From: UBA4717 sp045531795
GTDB lineage: Bacteria > Bacillota > Clostridia > Oscillospirales > CAG-272
Direction: 5' to 3'
Assembly: GCA_045531795.1 (NCBI GenBank)
Contig: JAZSET010000098.1
Coordinates: forward strand, 1 to 32,619
Length of the DNA: 32,619 nucleotides
Below, one piece after another: positions 6,503-14,833 of the stretch (the stretch's first letter is position 1; each line of letters begins with the position of its first letter). A program made the position numbers and the translations under genes. The notes beneath the pieces were generated by a model. It saw only the letters and a program-made list of their open reading frames with translations. It had not been told where the DNA came from and ran no database searches.

Positions 6503-7318
6503 ATGAAAAATATTCTTAATGCACCGTTTGTAGAAGAAATGAAAAAGATGACTGCCAATATGTACAGACTCGGCTGGGACGAAAGAAACGGCGGTAACAT
6601 CAGCTATATGCTTGATGAAAAAGAGGTCGGAGAATATCTTGACCTTGATAATGTAGTCCGCACAATTCCCACCGGCTTTGATGCAACAAAGCTTATCGGC
6701 AAGATCTTTATTGTAACAGGTACAGGCAAGTACTTTAAAAATGTTGAACACGATCCCGAAACAAACCTTGGTATTATCCGTATAGCAAAAGACGGCACAA
6801 CGGCAGAGCTTCTTTGGGGATATAAGGACGGGGGCAGATTTACAAGCGAACTTCCCGCACACCTTATGAGCCATATGTCAAGACTTTCAGTTGATCCTGA
6901 AAACCGTGTTGTAATGCACAGCCACCCTACATATACTCTTGCGATGAATTATGTTCACGAGCTTGATGAAAAGAAGTTTACACATACTCTCTGGGAGATG
7001 TGCACCGAATGTATAGTTGTATTCCCAGATGGTATAGGAATCCTTCCCTGGCTGCTTTGCGGTACAAACTCAATCGCAGAGGCAACTGCAGAGAAGATGA
7101 AAGAGTACAGACTCGTTGTATGGGGTATGCACGGAATCTACGGTGTCGGTAAGAGCCTTGACGAAGCATTCGGACTTATCGAAACAGTTGAAAAGGCAGC
7201 ACAGATTTATATGCTTACAGCTCATCTGCCCAGAGTAAACACTATTAAGGACAGCGAAATGAAAGAGCTTGCAGAGTTCTTCGGTGTTGATTACAGAAAA
7301 GATTTCCTTGATCTTTGA
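6503..7318 (+). CDS. rhaD: Rhamnulose-1-phosphate aldolase
   Basis: A class II (zinc) aldolase of the AraD/FucA/RhaD family that splits rhamnulose-1-phosphate into dihydroxyacetone phosphate and L-lactaldehyde. The 271-residue length is normal. GWDERNGGNISYML near residue 24 is the substrate-loop motif. The zinc ligands are the two His of VVMHSHPTYTL and the His of VVWGMHGIYGVG. It starts 5 bp after the rhaA stop with an AAAGAGG ribosome binding site and closes the three-gene operon before a strong terminator. It is intact, so only the kinase step is broken in this operon. A lactaldehyde reductase and a transporter are not in the window. Confidence 0.95.
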   Translation: MKNILNAPFVEEMKKMTANMYRLGWDERNGGNISYMLDEKEVGEYLDLDNVVRTIPTGFDATKLIGKIFIVTGTGKYFKNVEHDPETNLGIIRIAKDGTTAELLWGYKDGGRFTSELPAHLMSHMSRLSVDPENRVVMHSHPTYTLAMNYVHELDEKKFTHTLWEMCTECIVVFPDGIGILPWLLCGTNSIAEATAEKMKEYRLVVWGMHGIYGVGKSLDEAFGLIETVEKAAQIYMLTAHLPRVNTIKDSEMKELAEFFGVDYRKDFLDL

Positions 7319-7326
7319 TTTTCATA

Positions 7327-7366
7327 AAAAAATCCTTTGTGCCGGTCCGGCACAAAGGATTTTTTG
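7327..7366. terminator. Terminator of the rha operon
   Basis: AAATCCTTTGTGCCG pairs with CGGCACAAAGGATTT around a three-base GTC loop, flanked by an A-run and a T-run. It is strong in both directions and directly follows rhaD. Confidence 0.9.
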
Positions 7367-7405
7367 TTTAATCAAAATAATACTATTCTAAAACGGCAGA
7401 TGTGA

Positions 7406-7434
7406 TTGACAAAATACAATTTATAGAGTATAAT
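7406..7434 (+). promoter_or_regulatory. Consensus promoter of the zinc-ribbon gene
   Basis: TTGACA (7406-7411), a 17-nt spacer and TATAAT (7429-7434) match the housekeeping consensus perfectly. The gene starts at 7492 behind AAGGAGAG, so a short 5' leader is expected. Confidence 0.85.
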
Positions 7435-7491
7435 GAAAACAGTAAGTAAACGAGAGGGCATAATGCCCAATACATAAAAAGGAGAGATATT

Positions 7492-7902
7492 ATGGCATTC
7501 TGGGAAAAATTCAAGAAAACAGCCGGTGAGGTTGGCGAAAAGCTTTCCGACTCGGGTAAAAAAGCAGTTGACAAAACAAAGGACCTTGCAGAAATTGCAA
7601 AGCTTTCTTTGAAAGTAAATGAGGAAGAAAAGAAAATTTCAGACGCTTTTGAAAAGATTGGATGCGAGTATGTAAAGCAGTTTGCAGAAGACGAAAACCG
7701 CATTCTTCCCGAAGTAATTGACTCTGTTTTTGAAGCAAAAAAGAAAATCGCAGAGCTTGAAGAGCGTATTCGCGAGATAAAAGGTCAGAAAATCTGCACT
7801 GTATGCTCTGCAGTTTTTGATGATGATTCAAGGTTCTGTCCTAAATGCGGCAAAACTACTGAGGAAGCATCAGAAGAAGCACCTGTTAATGAACAGGAAT
7901 AA
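7492..7902 (+). CDS. Small helical protein with C-terminal zinc ribbon, function unknown
   Basis: The protein has 136 residues. The first ~100 are charged and helical, with an amphipathic N-terminus (MAFWEKFKKTAGEVGEKLSD) and a Lys/Glu-rich coiled-coil-like middle. Residues ~103-123 form a zinc-ribbon finger of the kind seen at the end of many Clostridia proteins: CTVCSAVFDDDSRFCPKCG, two CxxC knuckles. The tail is acidic. There is no membrane segment. It is a single-gene unit between a consensus promoter and its own terminator, so it is probably well expressed. I do not recognise a named family beyond the zinc-ribbon signature. A protein- or membrane-associated scaffold role would be a guess. 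Confidence 0.85.
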   Translation: MAFWEKFKKTAGEVGEKLSDSGKKAVDKTKDLAEIAKLSLKVNEEEKKISDAFEKIGCEYVKQFAEDENRILPEVIDSVFEAKKKIAELEERIREIKGQKICTVCSAVFDDDSRFCPKCGKTTEEASEEAPVNEQE

Positions 7903-7914
7903 GGATATGTGACT

Positions 7915-7961
7915 AAAGAGTCCAAAGAGTGTGATTTTGCACTTTTCGGGCTCTTTTTTTA
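7915..7961 (+). terminator. Terminator after the zinc-ribbon gene
   Basis: AAAGAGTCC (7915-7923) pairs with GGGCTCTTT (7948-7956) with one G-U pair, and a partly paired inner stem lies between them. A T-run follows. It separates this gene from the heat-shock operon. Confidence 0.8.
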
Positions 7962-8043
7962 TTAACTTGAGCCTATTAACAAATAATTCACACAAAAGCA
8001 ATAGAATATCATTGAATTTGGGACAGAATAATGGTAAATTATA

Positions 8044-8070
8044 TTAGCACTCGAAAAGTCCGAGTGCTAA
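8044..8070. promoter_or_regulatory. CIRCE operator (HrcA binding site)
   Basis: TTAGCACTC (8044-8052), nine bases and GAGTGCTAA (8062-8070) match the CIRCE consensus exactly. It lies 37 bp before hrcA and overlaps likely promoter elements (TATATT at 8040-8045 or TATAAT at 8071-8076). HrcA bound here represses the whole dnaK operon until heat or misfolded protein inactivates it. Confidence 0.97.
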
Positions 8071-8106
8071 TATAATGGCAAAAAGCTCTTTTCGGGAGGT
8101 GATGAA

Positions 8107-9204
8107 GTGTCCTTTGAAGAAATAGAGCTCAGTGAAAGAAAAAAGCTGATTTTAAAGGCGATCGTGGACTCTCACATCAAAAACGGAGAGCCTGTCGGTT
8201 CAAAATATCTTGCTGAAAACAAGCAGATATCCTGTTCGTCTGCTACTATCAGAAATGAAATGGCGGAGCTTGAAGCTGCAGGATACCTTGAACAGCCCCA
8301 CTCTTCCTCAGGCAGAGTGCCCTCTGAAAAGGGATACAGATTTTATGTTGACTCATTGATGCAACAGTATGATATGACCTCATCAGAGATAGCGGAGCTT
8401 AACAAAATTCTTACTGCAAAGCATACGGAGGCTGACGGTATTCTCGAAAGTGCCACAAAGGTTATGTCGGCGATGACGAACTATACCGGCCTTACAATGA
8501 GACCTAAAGCGTCGGGCGTAACGATAAGTCGATTTGATACGATGTACGTTGATGCTGCTTGCTTTGCACTGATTGTGCTGACGAGTACAGGTGATATAAA
8601 AACAAAGAAAATCAGACCCGGCTTTGAGATAGGTCAGGAAAGCGTCAAAATGATTGGCGAGGCGCTCAATGCTACACTTTCGGGAATGGATCCTGAACAG
8701 ATAAATGTTCCCGTTATACTAGAGCTTGAACGCAGGCTTGGCGAGTATGATATGCTCGCAAATCCTCTTGTGAGAATTATTTATGATATTTTAAAGGGCG
8801 GGGTTGGCTCGGAACTGAAATATCAGGGAGTTAACCACCTGCTTGAGTATCCCGAATTTTCAGATACGGAAAAGCTTAAGCACCTGCTTGGAGCATTTGA
8901 CAATAAAAGCGGACTGCTTGACGTGGTATCAAAGGAAATGGGAGATGACACAAAAATAATCATTGGCTCTGAAAATCCCCTTGATGAAATGAACGATTCG
9001 TCTATTGTCTTTAAGTCAATAAGAGTCGGCGGCAAGGCAGTGGGGGCTATCGGAATTGTCGGCCCGAGACGAATGGATTACGCAAGGGTATGTGCTATGG
9101 TAAAGTACATAGCGGAGGCTCTTGAAAAAACAATGGATTTCGGTGTTCTATTACCGGGAGAGCTCGCAGAACCGGTGGGGAATGAAAACAGTGAAAGGAA
9201 ATGA
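8107..9204 (+). CDS. hrcA: Heat-inducible transcription repressor HrcA
   Basis: HrcA represses heat-shock operons by binding CIRCE as a dimer; its folding depends on GroEL, which provides feedback. The N-terminal winged helix reads LILKAIVDSHIKNGEPVGSK and SCSSATIRNEMAELEAAGYL, followed by QPHSSSGRVPSEKGYRFYVD, a stretch typical of HrcA. The central and C-terminal GAF-like part ends with GAIGIVGPRRMDYARV. The 365-residue length is normal. The start is GTG 8107 with GGGAGGTGAT just upstream; no in-frame ATG fits. It is the first gene of hrcA-grpE-dnaK-dnaJ-prmA and sits directly behind a perfect CIRCE, so it is autoregulated. Confidence 0.97.
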   Translation: MSFEEIELSERKKLILKAIVDSHIKNGEPVGSKYLAENKQISCSSATIRNEMAELEAAGYLEQPHSSSGRVPSEKGYRFYVDSLMQQYDMTSSEIAELNKILTAKHTEADGILESATKVMSAMTNYTGLTMRPKASGVTISRFDTMYVDAACFALIVLTSTGDIKTKKIRPGFEIGQESVKMIGEALNATLSGMDPEQINVPVILELERRLGEYDMLANPLVRIIYDILKGGVGSELKYQGVNHLLEYPEFSDTEKLKHLLGAFDNKSGLLDVVSKEMGDDTKIIIGSENPLDEMNDSSIVFKSIRVGGKAVGAIGIVGPRRMDYARVCAMVKYIAEALEKTMDFGVLLPGELAEPVGNENSERK

Positions 9205-9207
9205 AAA

Positions 9208-9744
9208 ATGGCAGAGGAAATAAAGAAAGAAGAACAGAAAAAGAAGACGTGCGAAAAAAAGTCTTCTTCTGATGACAAGAAGCTTAAGGGTGAGCTTGAA
9301 AAGTTAAAAAAGGAGCTTGATGCGAGTAAAAACGAGCTTGACGAGCAGAAAGAAAAGTATCTGAGAATGGTAGCTGAGTATGACAATTACAGAAAGCGTA
9401 CCACAAAAGAAAAGGAGAGCATATATACAGATGCATATTTTGATGCACTCGGACAAATGCTTCCTATAATTGATAATATTGAAAGAGCCGCCGCTTACAG
9501 CGATGGTGAAAAGGTAGCAGAGGGAGTAAAGCTGATACTTAAGAGCGTGAACGATCTTCTTGAAAAAATGCAGGTTACCGCTTATGCTGCCACAGGTGAT
9601 GAATTTGACCCCAATATTCACGATGCAATGCTTCATGTTGAACGGGATGACCTTGGTGAAAATGTGATAGCAGATGTATATGAAAAGGGATATAAAAAAG
9701 GTGACCGGGTTTTAAGACACGCCAAGGTTACCGTAGCTAACTGA
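9208..9744 (+). CDS. grpE: Nucleotide exchange factor GrpE
   Basis: GrpE releases ADP from DnaK and so drives the chaperone cycle. The first ~60 residues are a Lys/Glu-rich coiled coil (KLKGELEKLKKELDASKNEL), followed by the dimer helix with RMVAEYDNYRKRTTKEKES. The beta domain holds GDEFDPNIHDAMLHVE and the terminal KGYKKGDRVLRHAKVTVAN, both hallmarks of the family. It has 178 residues. The ATG lies 3 bp after the hrcA stop with GAAAGGAA as ribosome binding site, so it is co-transcribed and under CIRCE control. Confidence 0.97.
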   Translation: MAEEIKKEEQKKKTCEKKSSSDDKKLKGELEKLKKELDASKNELDEQKEKYLRMVAEYDNYRKRTTKEKESIYTDAYFDALGQMLPIIDNIERAAAYSDGEKVAEGVKLILKSVNDLLEKMQVTAYAATGDEFDPNIHDAMLHVERDDLGENVIADVYEKGYKKGDRVLRHAKVTVAN

Positions 9745-9787
9745 GAACAAAATAAAAATCAAAATATAATTTGGAGGACAAATTACT

Positions 9788-11635
9788 ATGGGAAAGATTA
9801 TCGGTATAGATTTAGGTACAACAAATTCATGTGTTGCAGTTTTTGAGGGCGGTGAGCCTATTGTAATCACCAACCCCGAGGGCGCACGTACAACTCCGTC
9901 TGTTGTTTCATTTTCAAAAACAGGCGAGCGTATGGTAGGTCAGGTTGCAAAGAGACAGAGCATCACAAATCCCGAGGGTACTGTTATCTCAATCAAGAGA
10001 GAAATGGGTACTGCATATAAGGCAACAATCGGAGATCAGTCATATACTCCTCAGGAGATTTCCGCTATGATTCTTCAGAAGCTCAAGGCTGATGCAGAAG
10101 CATATCTCGGCTCTCCTGTAACTCAGGCAGTTATCACTGTTCCTGCATACTTCTCTGATGCACAGCGTCAGGCAACAAAGGACGCAGGTAAAATTGCAGG
10201 TCTTGAAGTAATGAGAATTATCAACGAGCCTACCGCTGCTGCTCTTGCTTACGGCATGGATAAGGAAGAAGAACAGAAGATTATGGTATACGACCTTGGT
10301 GGCGGTACATTCGACGTTTCTCTTCTTGAAATTTCAGACGGCGTATTCCAGGTACTTGCAACTGCAGGTAACAACAGACTCGGCGGTGACGACTTTGACC
10401 AGAGAATTATTGACTGGATTGCAGATACCTTCAAGGCTGAAAACGGAATTGATTTAAGAAATGACAAAATGGCACTCCAGCGTCTTAAGGATGCCGCAGA
10501 AAAGGCAAAGATTGAACTTTCAGGCGTTGCCACAACAAACATCAATCTTCCCTTTATCACATCCGATGCTACAGGCCCCAAGCACTTTGACGGCAATCTC
10601 ACAAGAGCCAAGTTCAATGAGCTTACCGCTGACCTTGTAGAAAAGACAATGCAGCCTACAAGACAGGTACTTTCCGATGCCGGAATTACTGCATCGCAGG
10701 TAGATAAGGTGCTTCTTGTCGGCGGTTCTTCAAGAATCCCCGCAGTTCAGGAAGCAGTTAAGAACTTTATCGGCAAGGATCCCTTCAAGGGTATCAACCC
10801 CGACGAATGTGTTGCAATCGGTGCGGCTATCCAGGCAGGCGTACTTGGTGGAGATGTAAAGGATTTACTTCTTCTCGACGTAACTCCCCTTTCACTTGGT
10901 ATTGAAACACTCGGCGGCGTATTCAACAGAATCATTGAAAGAAATACAACAATCCCCGTAAAGAAGAGCCAGGTATATTCAACAGCGGCTGACGGACAGA
11001 CCTCTGTTGAAATACATGTTCTTCAGGGTGAACGTGATATGGCGGCAGGAAACACAACTCTCGGACGTTTCGTTCTCGACGGTATTCCGGCAGCTCCCCG
11101 TGGAGTTCCCCAGATTGAAGTAACATTTGATATTGACTCTAACGGTATCGTAAATGTAACTGCTCAGGATAAGGGAACAGGCAAGGAACAGCACATCACA
11201 ATCACAAGCAGCACAAATATGTCAAAGGAAGATATAGAAAAGGCTGTAAAGGATGCAGAAAAGTTTGCTGAGGAAGACAAGAAGCAGAAGGAAGCAGTTG
11301 ATGCCAAGAATATGGCAGACAACCTTATTTTCCAGAGTGAAAAGGCTCTTGGCGAAATTGGTGACAAGGTAAGCGAGAGCGACAAGGCTGATGTTAAGGC
11401 GGCTATCGAAAAGCTTCGTGAAACTGTAAAGACAGACAATACCGAGGCTATAAAGGCTGATACCGAGGCTCTTCAGCAGAAGTTCTACAAGCTTTCCGAG
11501 GAGCTTTATAAGCAGGCTCAGGCAAGCGGTGCACAGGGTGCGGGCTTTGACCCCACTCAGGGTGCAGGCTCAGCTTCAAATGACGGCACATATTATGATG
11601 CAGATTTTGAGGATAAGAGCGGAGATAATAAGTAA
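9788..11635 (+). CDS. dnaK: Chaperone DnaK (Hsp70)
   Basis: Hsp70 chaperone that binds exposed hydrophobic segments in an ATP-dependent cycle with DnaJ and GrpE. The ATPase domain has IGIDLGTTNSCVAVFEGG at the N-terminus, VYDLGGGTFDVSLLEI near 170 and LLVGGSSRIPAVQEAV near 310. The linker and substrate-binding domain begin with DLLLLDVTPLSLGIETLGGV. The helical lid and a Gly/Ala-rich tail ending in an acidic segment finish the 615 residues. The length is typical of Gram-positive DnaK. TTGGAGGA precedes the ATG. It lies 43 bp after grpE and before a stem-loop that separates it from dnaJ. Confidence 0.98.
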   Translation: MGKIIGIDLGTTNSCVAVFEGGEPIVITNPEGARTTPSVVSFSKTGERMVGQVAKRQSITNPEGTVISIKREMGTAYKATIGDQSYTPQEISAMILQKLKADAEAYLGSPVTQAVITVPAYFSDAQRQATKDAGKIAGLEVMRIINEPTAAALAYGMDKEEEQKIMVYDLGGGTFDVSLLEISDGVFQVLATAGNNRLGGDDFDQRIIDWIADTFKAENGIDLRNDKMALQRLKDAAEKAKIELSGVATTNINLPFITSDATGPKHFDGNLTRAKFNELTADLVEKTMQPTRQVLSDAGITASQVDKVLLVGGSSRIPAVQEAVKNFIGKDPFKGINPDECVAIGAAIQAGVLGGDVKDLLLLDVTPLSLGIETLGGVFNRIIERNTTIPVKKSQVYSTAADGQTSVEIHVLQGERDMAAGNTTLGRFVLDGIPAAPRGVPQIEVTFDIDSNGIVNVTAQDKGTGKEQHITITSSTNMSKEDIEKAVKDAEKFAEEDKKQKEAVDAKNMADNLIFQSEKALGEIGDKVSESDKADVKAAIEKLRETVKTDNTEAIKADTEALQQKFYKLSEELYKQAQASGAQGAGFDPTQGAGSASNDGTYYDADFEDKSGDNK

Positions 11636-11654
11636 TAGTCGGGCTGTAATACAG

Positions 11655-11689
11655 AGCAGTACGGTGCCGCTTTGAGGCATCGTACTGCT
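11655..11689 (+). terminator. Stem-loop between dnaK and dnaJ (partial terminator or transcript stabiliser)
   Basis: AGCAGTACGGTGCC (11655-11668) pairs with GGCATCGTACTGCT (11676-11689) with one G-U pair and a 7-nt loop. The T-run after it is broken (TTATGGATTTTTA), so termination is likely incomplete. It may lower dnaJ relative to dnaK or protect the dnaK mRNA 3' end. Confidence 0.6.
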
Positions 11690-11799
11690 TTATGGATTTT
11701 TACTATAACAGAATATTTACAGATTACTTATACTCAGACAAACAAACTTTGTTACAATTATTTGGTTAATGTTAAAATCAGAAAGGCACGGTCTTTTAC

Positions 11800-12948
11800 A
11801 TGGCACAAAAACGCGATTACTATGAGGTCCTTGGAATAGATAAGACAGCAGATGAAGCGGCAATAAAAAAGGCGTATAAAACTCTTGCCAAGAAATATCA
11901 TCCCGACCTTAATCCGGGCAATGCCGATGCGGAGGAAAAATTCAAGGAAATAAATGAAGCATACGGTGTGCTTTCAGACTCCGACAAAAAGGCACAGTAT
12001 GACAGATACGGTCACGCGGCGTTTGAGGCAGGAGGAGCAGGCTCAGGATTCGGAGGCTTTGGAGGCTTCGGCGGATTTGGCGGATTCGGTGATGATATTG
12101 ATCTGTCAGATATCTTTTCAAGCTTTTTCGGAGGTGGAGCATCAGGCTCTGCCCGCAGACGCGGACCAATACGCGGAGACGATATACTTCAGAGAGTCAT
12201 TGTATCCTTTGAGGAAGCGGCATTCGGCTGTAAAAAAACAATAGAATTCGGACGAATAGAGGAATGCCCCGAATGCGCGGCAACGGGAGCACAAAAAGGA
12301 ACTTCTCCCGAAACCTGTTCGGCTTGTAACGGAACAGGGCAGGTAAGACGGACGCAGAGAACTCCTCTTGGTATGATGCAGACAACAGGCCAGTGCGATG
12401 CCTGCAGAGGCCGGGGAAAAATAATAAAAAATCCCTGTTCAAACTGTCGGGGTACCGGCTATATAAGAATTAAGAAAAAGCTTGAGGTATCAATACCTGC
12501 GGGAATTGATGACGGACAGAGAGTGGCGATACGCTCCCAGGGAGATGTTGGCCGTCAGGGCGGTCAGACGGGCGACCTTATAATAAATGTAAGTGTAAGA
12601 CCTCACCACATATTTGAGAGAGAGGGCTACAATATTTTCTGCACAATCCCGATTACATTTACAGAGGCGGCACTCGGTGCAGATATAAAAGTTCCTACTC
12701 TTGAGGGAAATGTAAACTTTAAAATTCCCGAGGGAACACAGACGGGAACAGAATTTACAATCAAGGGAAAAGGCATAACAAAACTTGAATACAAGGGTAC
12801 GGGTGACCTTTACTTCACGGTAGTAGTTGAAACTCCGAGAAATCTCAGCGCTGAGCAAAAGGAGCTTTTGCGTCAGCTTGACCAGAAGATAGAGACAAGT
12901 GACGAAAACAAGGATGGATTTTTCAAAAAATTCCGTGGTAAAAAATAG
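11800..12948 (+). CDS. dnaJ: Chaperone DnaJ (Hsp40)
   Basis: DnaJ delivers substrates to DnaK and stimulates its ATPase. The J domain occupies residues 1-70 with the HPD motif in KKYHPDLNPGNADAEEKF. A Gly/Phe-rich linker (GGFGGFGGFGGFGGFG) follows. The zinc domain has four motifs: CPECAATG, CSACNGTG, CDACRGRG and CSNCRGTG. The first has Ala where the usual CxxCxGxG motif has Gly, a mild variation. The C-terminal peptide-binding domains end near residue 345. The protein has 382 residues, a full-length type I DnaJ. It is separated from dnaK by 164 bp containing a stem-loop, so it may also have a weak promoter of its own, which I could not place. Confidence 0.97.
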   Translation: MAQKRDYYEVLGIDKTADEAAIKKAYKTLAKKYHPDLNPGNADAEEKFKEINEAYGVLSDSDKKAQYDRYGHAAFEAGGAGSGFGGFGGFGGFGGFGDDIDLSDIFSSFFGGGASGSARRRGPIRGDDILQRVIVSFEEAAFGCKKTIEFGRIEECPECAATGAQKGTSPETCSACNGTGQVRRTQRTPLGMMQTTGQCDACRGRGKIIKNPCSNCRGTGYIRIKKKLEVSIPAGIDDGQRVAIRSQGDVGRQGGQTGDLIINVSVRPHHIFEREGYNIFCTIPITFTEAALGADIKVPTLEGNVNFKIPEGTQTGTEFTIKGKGITKLEYKGTGDLYFTVVVETPRNLSAEQKELLRQLDQKIETSDENKDGFFKKFRGKK

Positions 12949-12976
12949 TAAGGACTTCTGAAAGGCAGATAACAAT

Positions 12977-13903
12977 ATGGAATGGACCCAATTAAAGGTT
13001 ACGGTTAAAACAGACAAACTTGAAGAAACAGCTGCAGTTATGGGAATGCTTGATAATGGGCTTATGATTGAGGACTACAGCGATATAGAAACCAATCTTA
13101 AAACAGTGTATGGCGATCTTATTGACGAAGCAATTTTAAATGCTGATAAAAGCATTGCTGCTGTATCTATATTCGTTCCCGAGGAAAAGAATTATAATGA
13201 CTATATTGCTTTTCTCAAGGAAAGATTTCAGAGTCTTGAAATCGATGCAAAAATTGAACTTATCGGACTTAAAGAGGAAGAATGGTCCACTGCCTGGAAA
13301 AAGTATTATAAGCCGATAAAAGTAAGCGACAGACTTGTAATTGTCCCTATGTGGGAGGATTATGAGGCAGAAAATAATGAAGTAATAGTAAAAATGGATC
13401 CCGGAATGGCATTCGGCACGGGTACACACGAGACAACAAGACTTGTAGCGGGACTTATAGAAAAGTATATGAAGAAAGGCGAAAAGGTTTTAGATGTCGG
13501 AACCGGAAGCGGAATTCTCTCTATTTGTGCTGCAAAGCTTGGTGCACAGGCCTGTTTGGCGTATGACATAGACCCTGTGGCAGTAAGAGTCGCAAAGGAA
13601 AACTGTGAGAAAAACGGTTGTGCAGACAAAATTGAGTGCGGGGTGTCGGATTTACTTAAGGATGTAAGAATTCCTGAGGGTGGATTTGATTTTGCTGTGG
13701 CAAATATTGTTGCGGACATCATAATAAGGCTTTCTCCCGACATCGGAAGATGCCTTGCGGATGATGCTTATTATATAACATCAGGAATTATCGATGAGCG
13801 CGAGGCAGATGTGTTGGATGCAATGTCAAAGCAGAACTTCGCACTCTGCGAAACAGTGCACGAAAACGGATGGTGTGCAATAGTATTCAGAAAACAAAAA
13901 TAA
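12977..13903 (+). CDS. prmA: Ribosomal protein L11 methyltransferase
   Basis: PrmA trimethylates lysines and the N-terminus of ribosomal protein L11 using S-adenosylmethionine. The N-terminal substrate-recognition domain (residues 1-110) leads to the catalytic domain with MDPGMAFGTGTHETTRL, the SAM-binding motif VLDVGTGSGILSICAAKLGA, the acidic loop AYDIDPVAV and the NIVADII strand. The 308-residue length is normal. It follows dnaJ by 28 bp in the classical Gram-positive dnaK operon order and is followed by a terminator. GAAAGG about 11 nt upstream supports ATG 12977. Confidence 0.96.
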   Translation: MEWTQLKVTVKTDKLEETAAVMGMLDNGLMIEDYSDIETNLKTVYGDLIDEAILNADKSIAAVSIFVPEEKNYNDYIAFLKERFQSLEIDAKIELIGLKEEEWSTAWKKYYKPIKVSDRLVIVPMWEDYEAENNEVIVKMDPGMAFGTGTHETTRLVAGLIEKYMKKGEKVLDVGTGSGILSICAAKLGAQACLAYDIDPVAVRVAKENCEKNGCADKIECGVSDLLKDVRIPEGGFDFAVANIVADIIIRLSPDIGRCLADDAYYITSGIIDEREADVLDAMSKQNFALCETVHENGWCAIVFRKQK

Positions 13904-13919
13904 TCAAAAGAACAAAAAG

Positions 13920-13961
13920 AGCCGTTTTTTAGGTGAAAAACTAAAAAAACGGCTGTTTTTA
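13920..13961 (+). terminator. Terminator of the dnaK operon
   Basis: AGCCGTTTTTTAG (13920-13932) pairs with CTAAAAAAACGGCT (13941-13954) and is followed by TTTTTA. It lies directly after prmA and before the separate rsmE promoter. Confidence 0.85.
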
Positions 13962-13982
13962 TATTAAAAATGTCGAAATTAT

Positions 13983-14011
13983 TTGACAAATTGACGATAA
14001 TATAGTATAAT
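13983..14011 (+). promoter_or_regulatory. Consensus promoter of rsmE
   Basis: TTGACA (13983-13988), a 17-nt spacer and TATAAT (14006-14011) match the housekeeping consensus exactly. It separates rsmE from heat-shock control, although many genomes keep the two together. Confidence 0.88.
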
Positions 14012-14051
14012 GTCACAGTGGGTAATGTATCAATGAAAAGGGGTTGTGGAA

Positions 14052-14798
14052 TTGCCACGGTTTTTTGTGACAGATTCAGGTATTCAGGGTGCGCAAATTC
14101 GTATTACCGGAAGTGATGCCGCCCATATAATGCGCTCACTCAGAATGAAGAGTGGCGAAAAGGTAACGGTTTGCGATATGCATATGACTGAATATGACTG
14201 TGTTATTGCCGATTTCGGGGATAACGATGTAATACTTGACATTATTTCATCCCATAAAGGAAATACAGAGCCTCCGTACAGAATTGTGCTGTATCAGGCA
14301 CTCCCTAAAAGCGACAAAATGGAGTTTATCATTCAGAAGTCGGTTGAGGCGGGAGTATCAAGGGTAGTGCCGTTTATAAGTGAAAGATGTATATCAAGAC
14401 CGGACAAAAAAAGCAGCAAATCCAAGGTTGAAAGATGGAACAAAATAGCTCTGGAGGCTGCAAAACAGTGCGGAAGAGGGATTATACCCTGTGTTGAAGA
14501 TATTTTGACATATAATGATGTTCTTAAAGACGCAGAAAAGTCCCGGATAAAGATTCTTTTCTATGAGGGGGACAATACAGTTTCTCTGAAAAAAGTCTTG
14601 TCAGACATTGAAACAGACGTTAAAAAAGAGCTGACGATTGCAATAATTATCGGCGCGGAGGGCGGATTCTCTATTGATGAAGTGGCTAAAGCCGCAGATA
14701 TGGGATTTACTCCGGCGGGACTTGGCCCGAGAATACTACGGTGTGAAACGGCGCCGATTGTAGCACTCGGAGCAATTTCCTATGCATTGGAGCTTTAA
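14052..14798 (+). CDS. rsmE: 16S rRNA (uracil-1498-N3) methyltransferase
   Basis: RsmE methylates U1498 of 16S rRNA in the assembled 30S subunit with a SPOUT-type knotted fold. The N-terminus reads MPRFFVTDSG, the family norm. HIMRSLRMKSGEKV begins the PUA-like domain. The knot contains IIIGAEGGFSIDEV and GLGPRILRCETAPIVAL, the SAM-binding signature. TTG 14052 was chosen over GTG 14046 because AAAAGGGG ends at 14043, leaving 8 nt to the TTG but only 2 nt to the GTG, and because homologues start with PRFF directly after Met. The protein has 248 residues. A membrane-protein gene follows 35 bp downstream, probably co-transcribed. Confidence 0.94.
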   Translation: MPRFFVTDSGIQGAQIRITGSDAAHIMRSLRMKSGEKVTVCDMHMTEYDCVIADFGDNDVILDIISSHKGNTEPPYRIVLYQALPKSDKMEFIIQKSVEAGVSRVVPFISERCISRPDKKSSKSKVERWNKIALEAAKQCGRGIIPCVEDILTYNDVLKDAEKSRIKILFYEGDNTVSLKKVLSDIETDVKKELTIAIIIGAEGGFSIDEVAKAADMGFTPAGLGPRILRCETAPIVALGAISYALEL

Positions 14799-14833
14799 AC
14801 AAGTTAATTTAACAGAAAGGCAAGTGAATTAAA

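Noticed and set aside
6218..6874. 218-codon minus-strand frame opposite rhaA and rhaD
   Set aside because: It is antisense to two well-supported genes, has no recognisable domain and shows the biased composition of a codon shadow.
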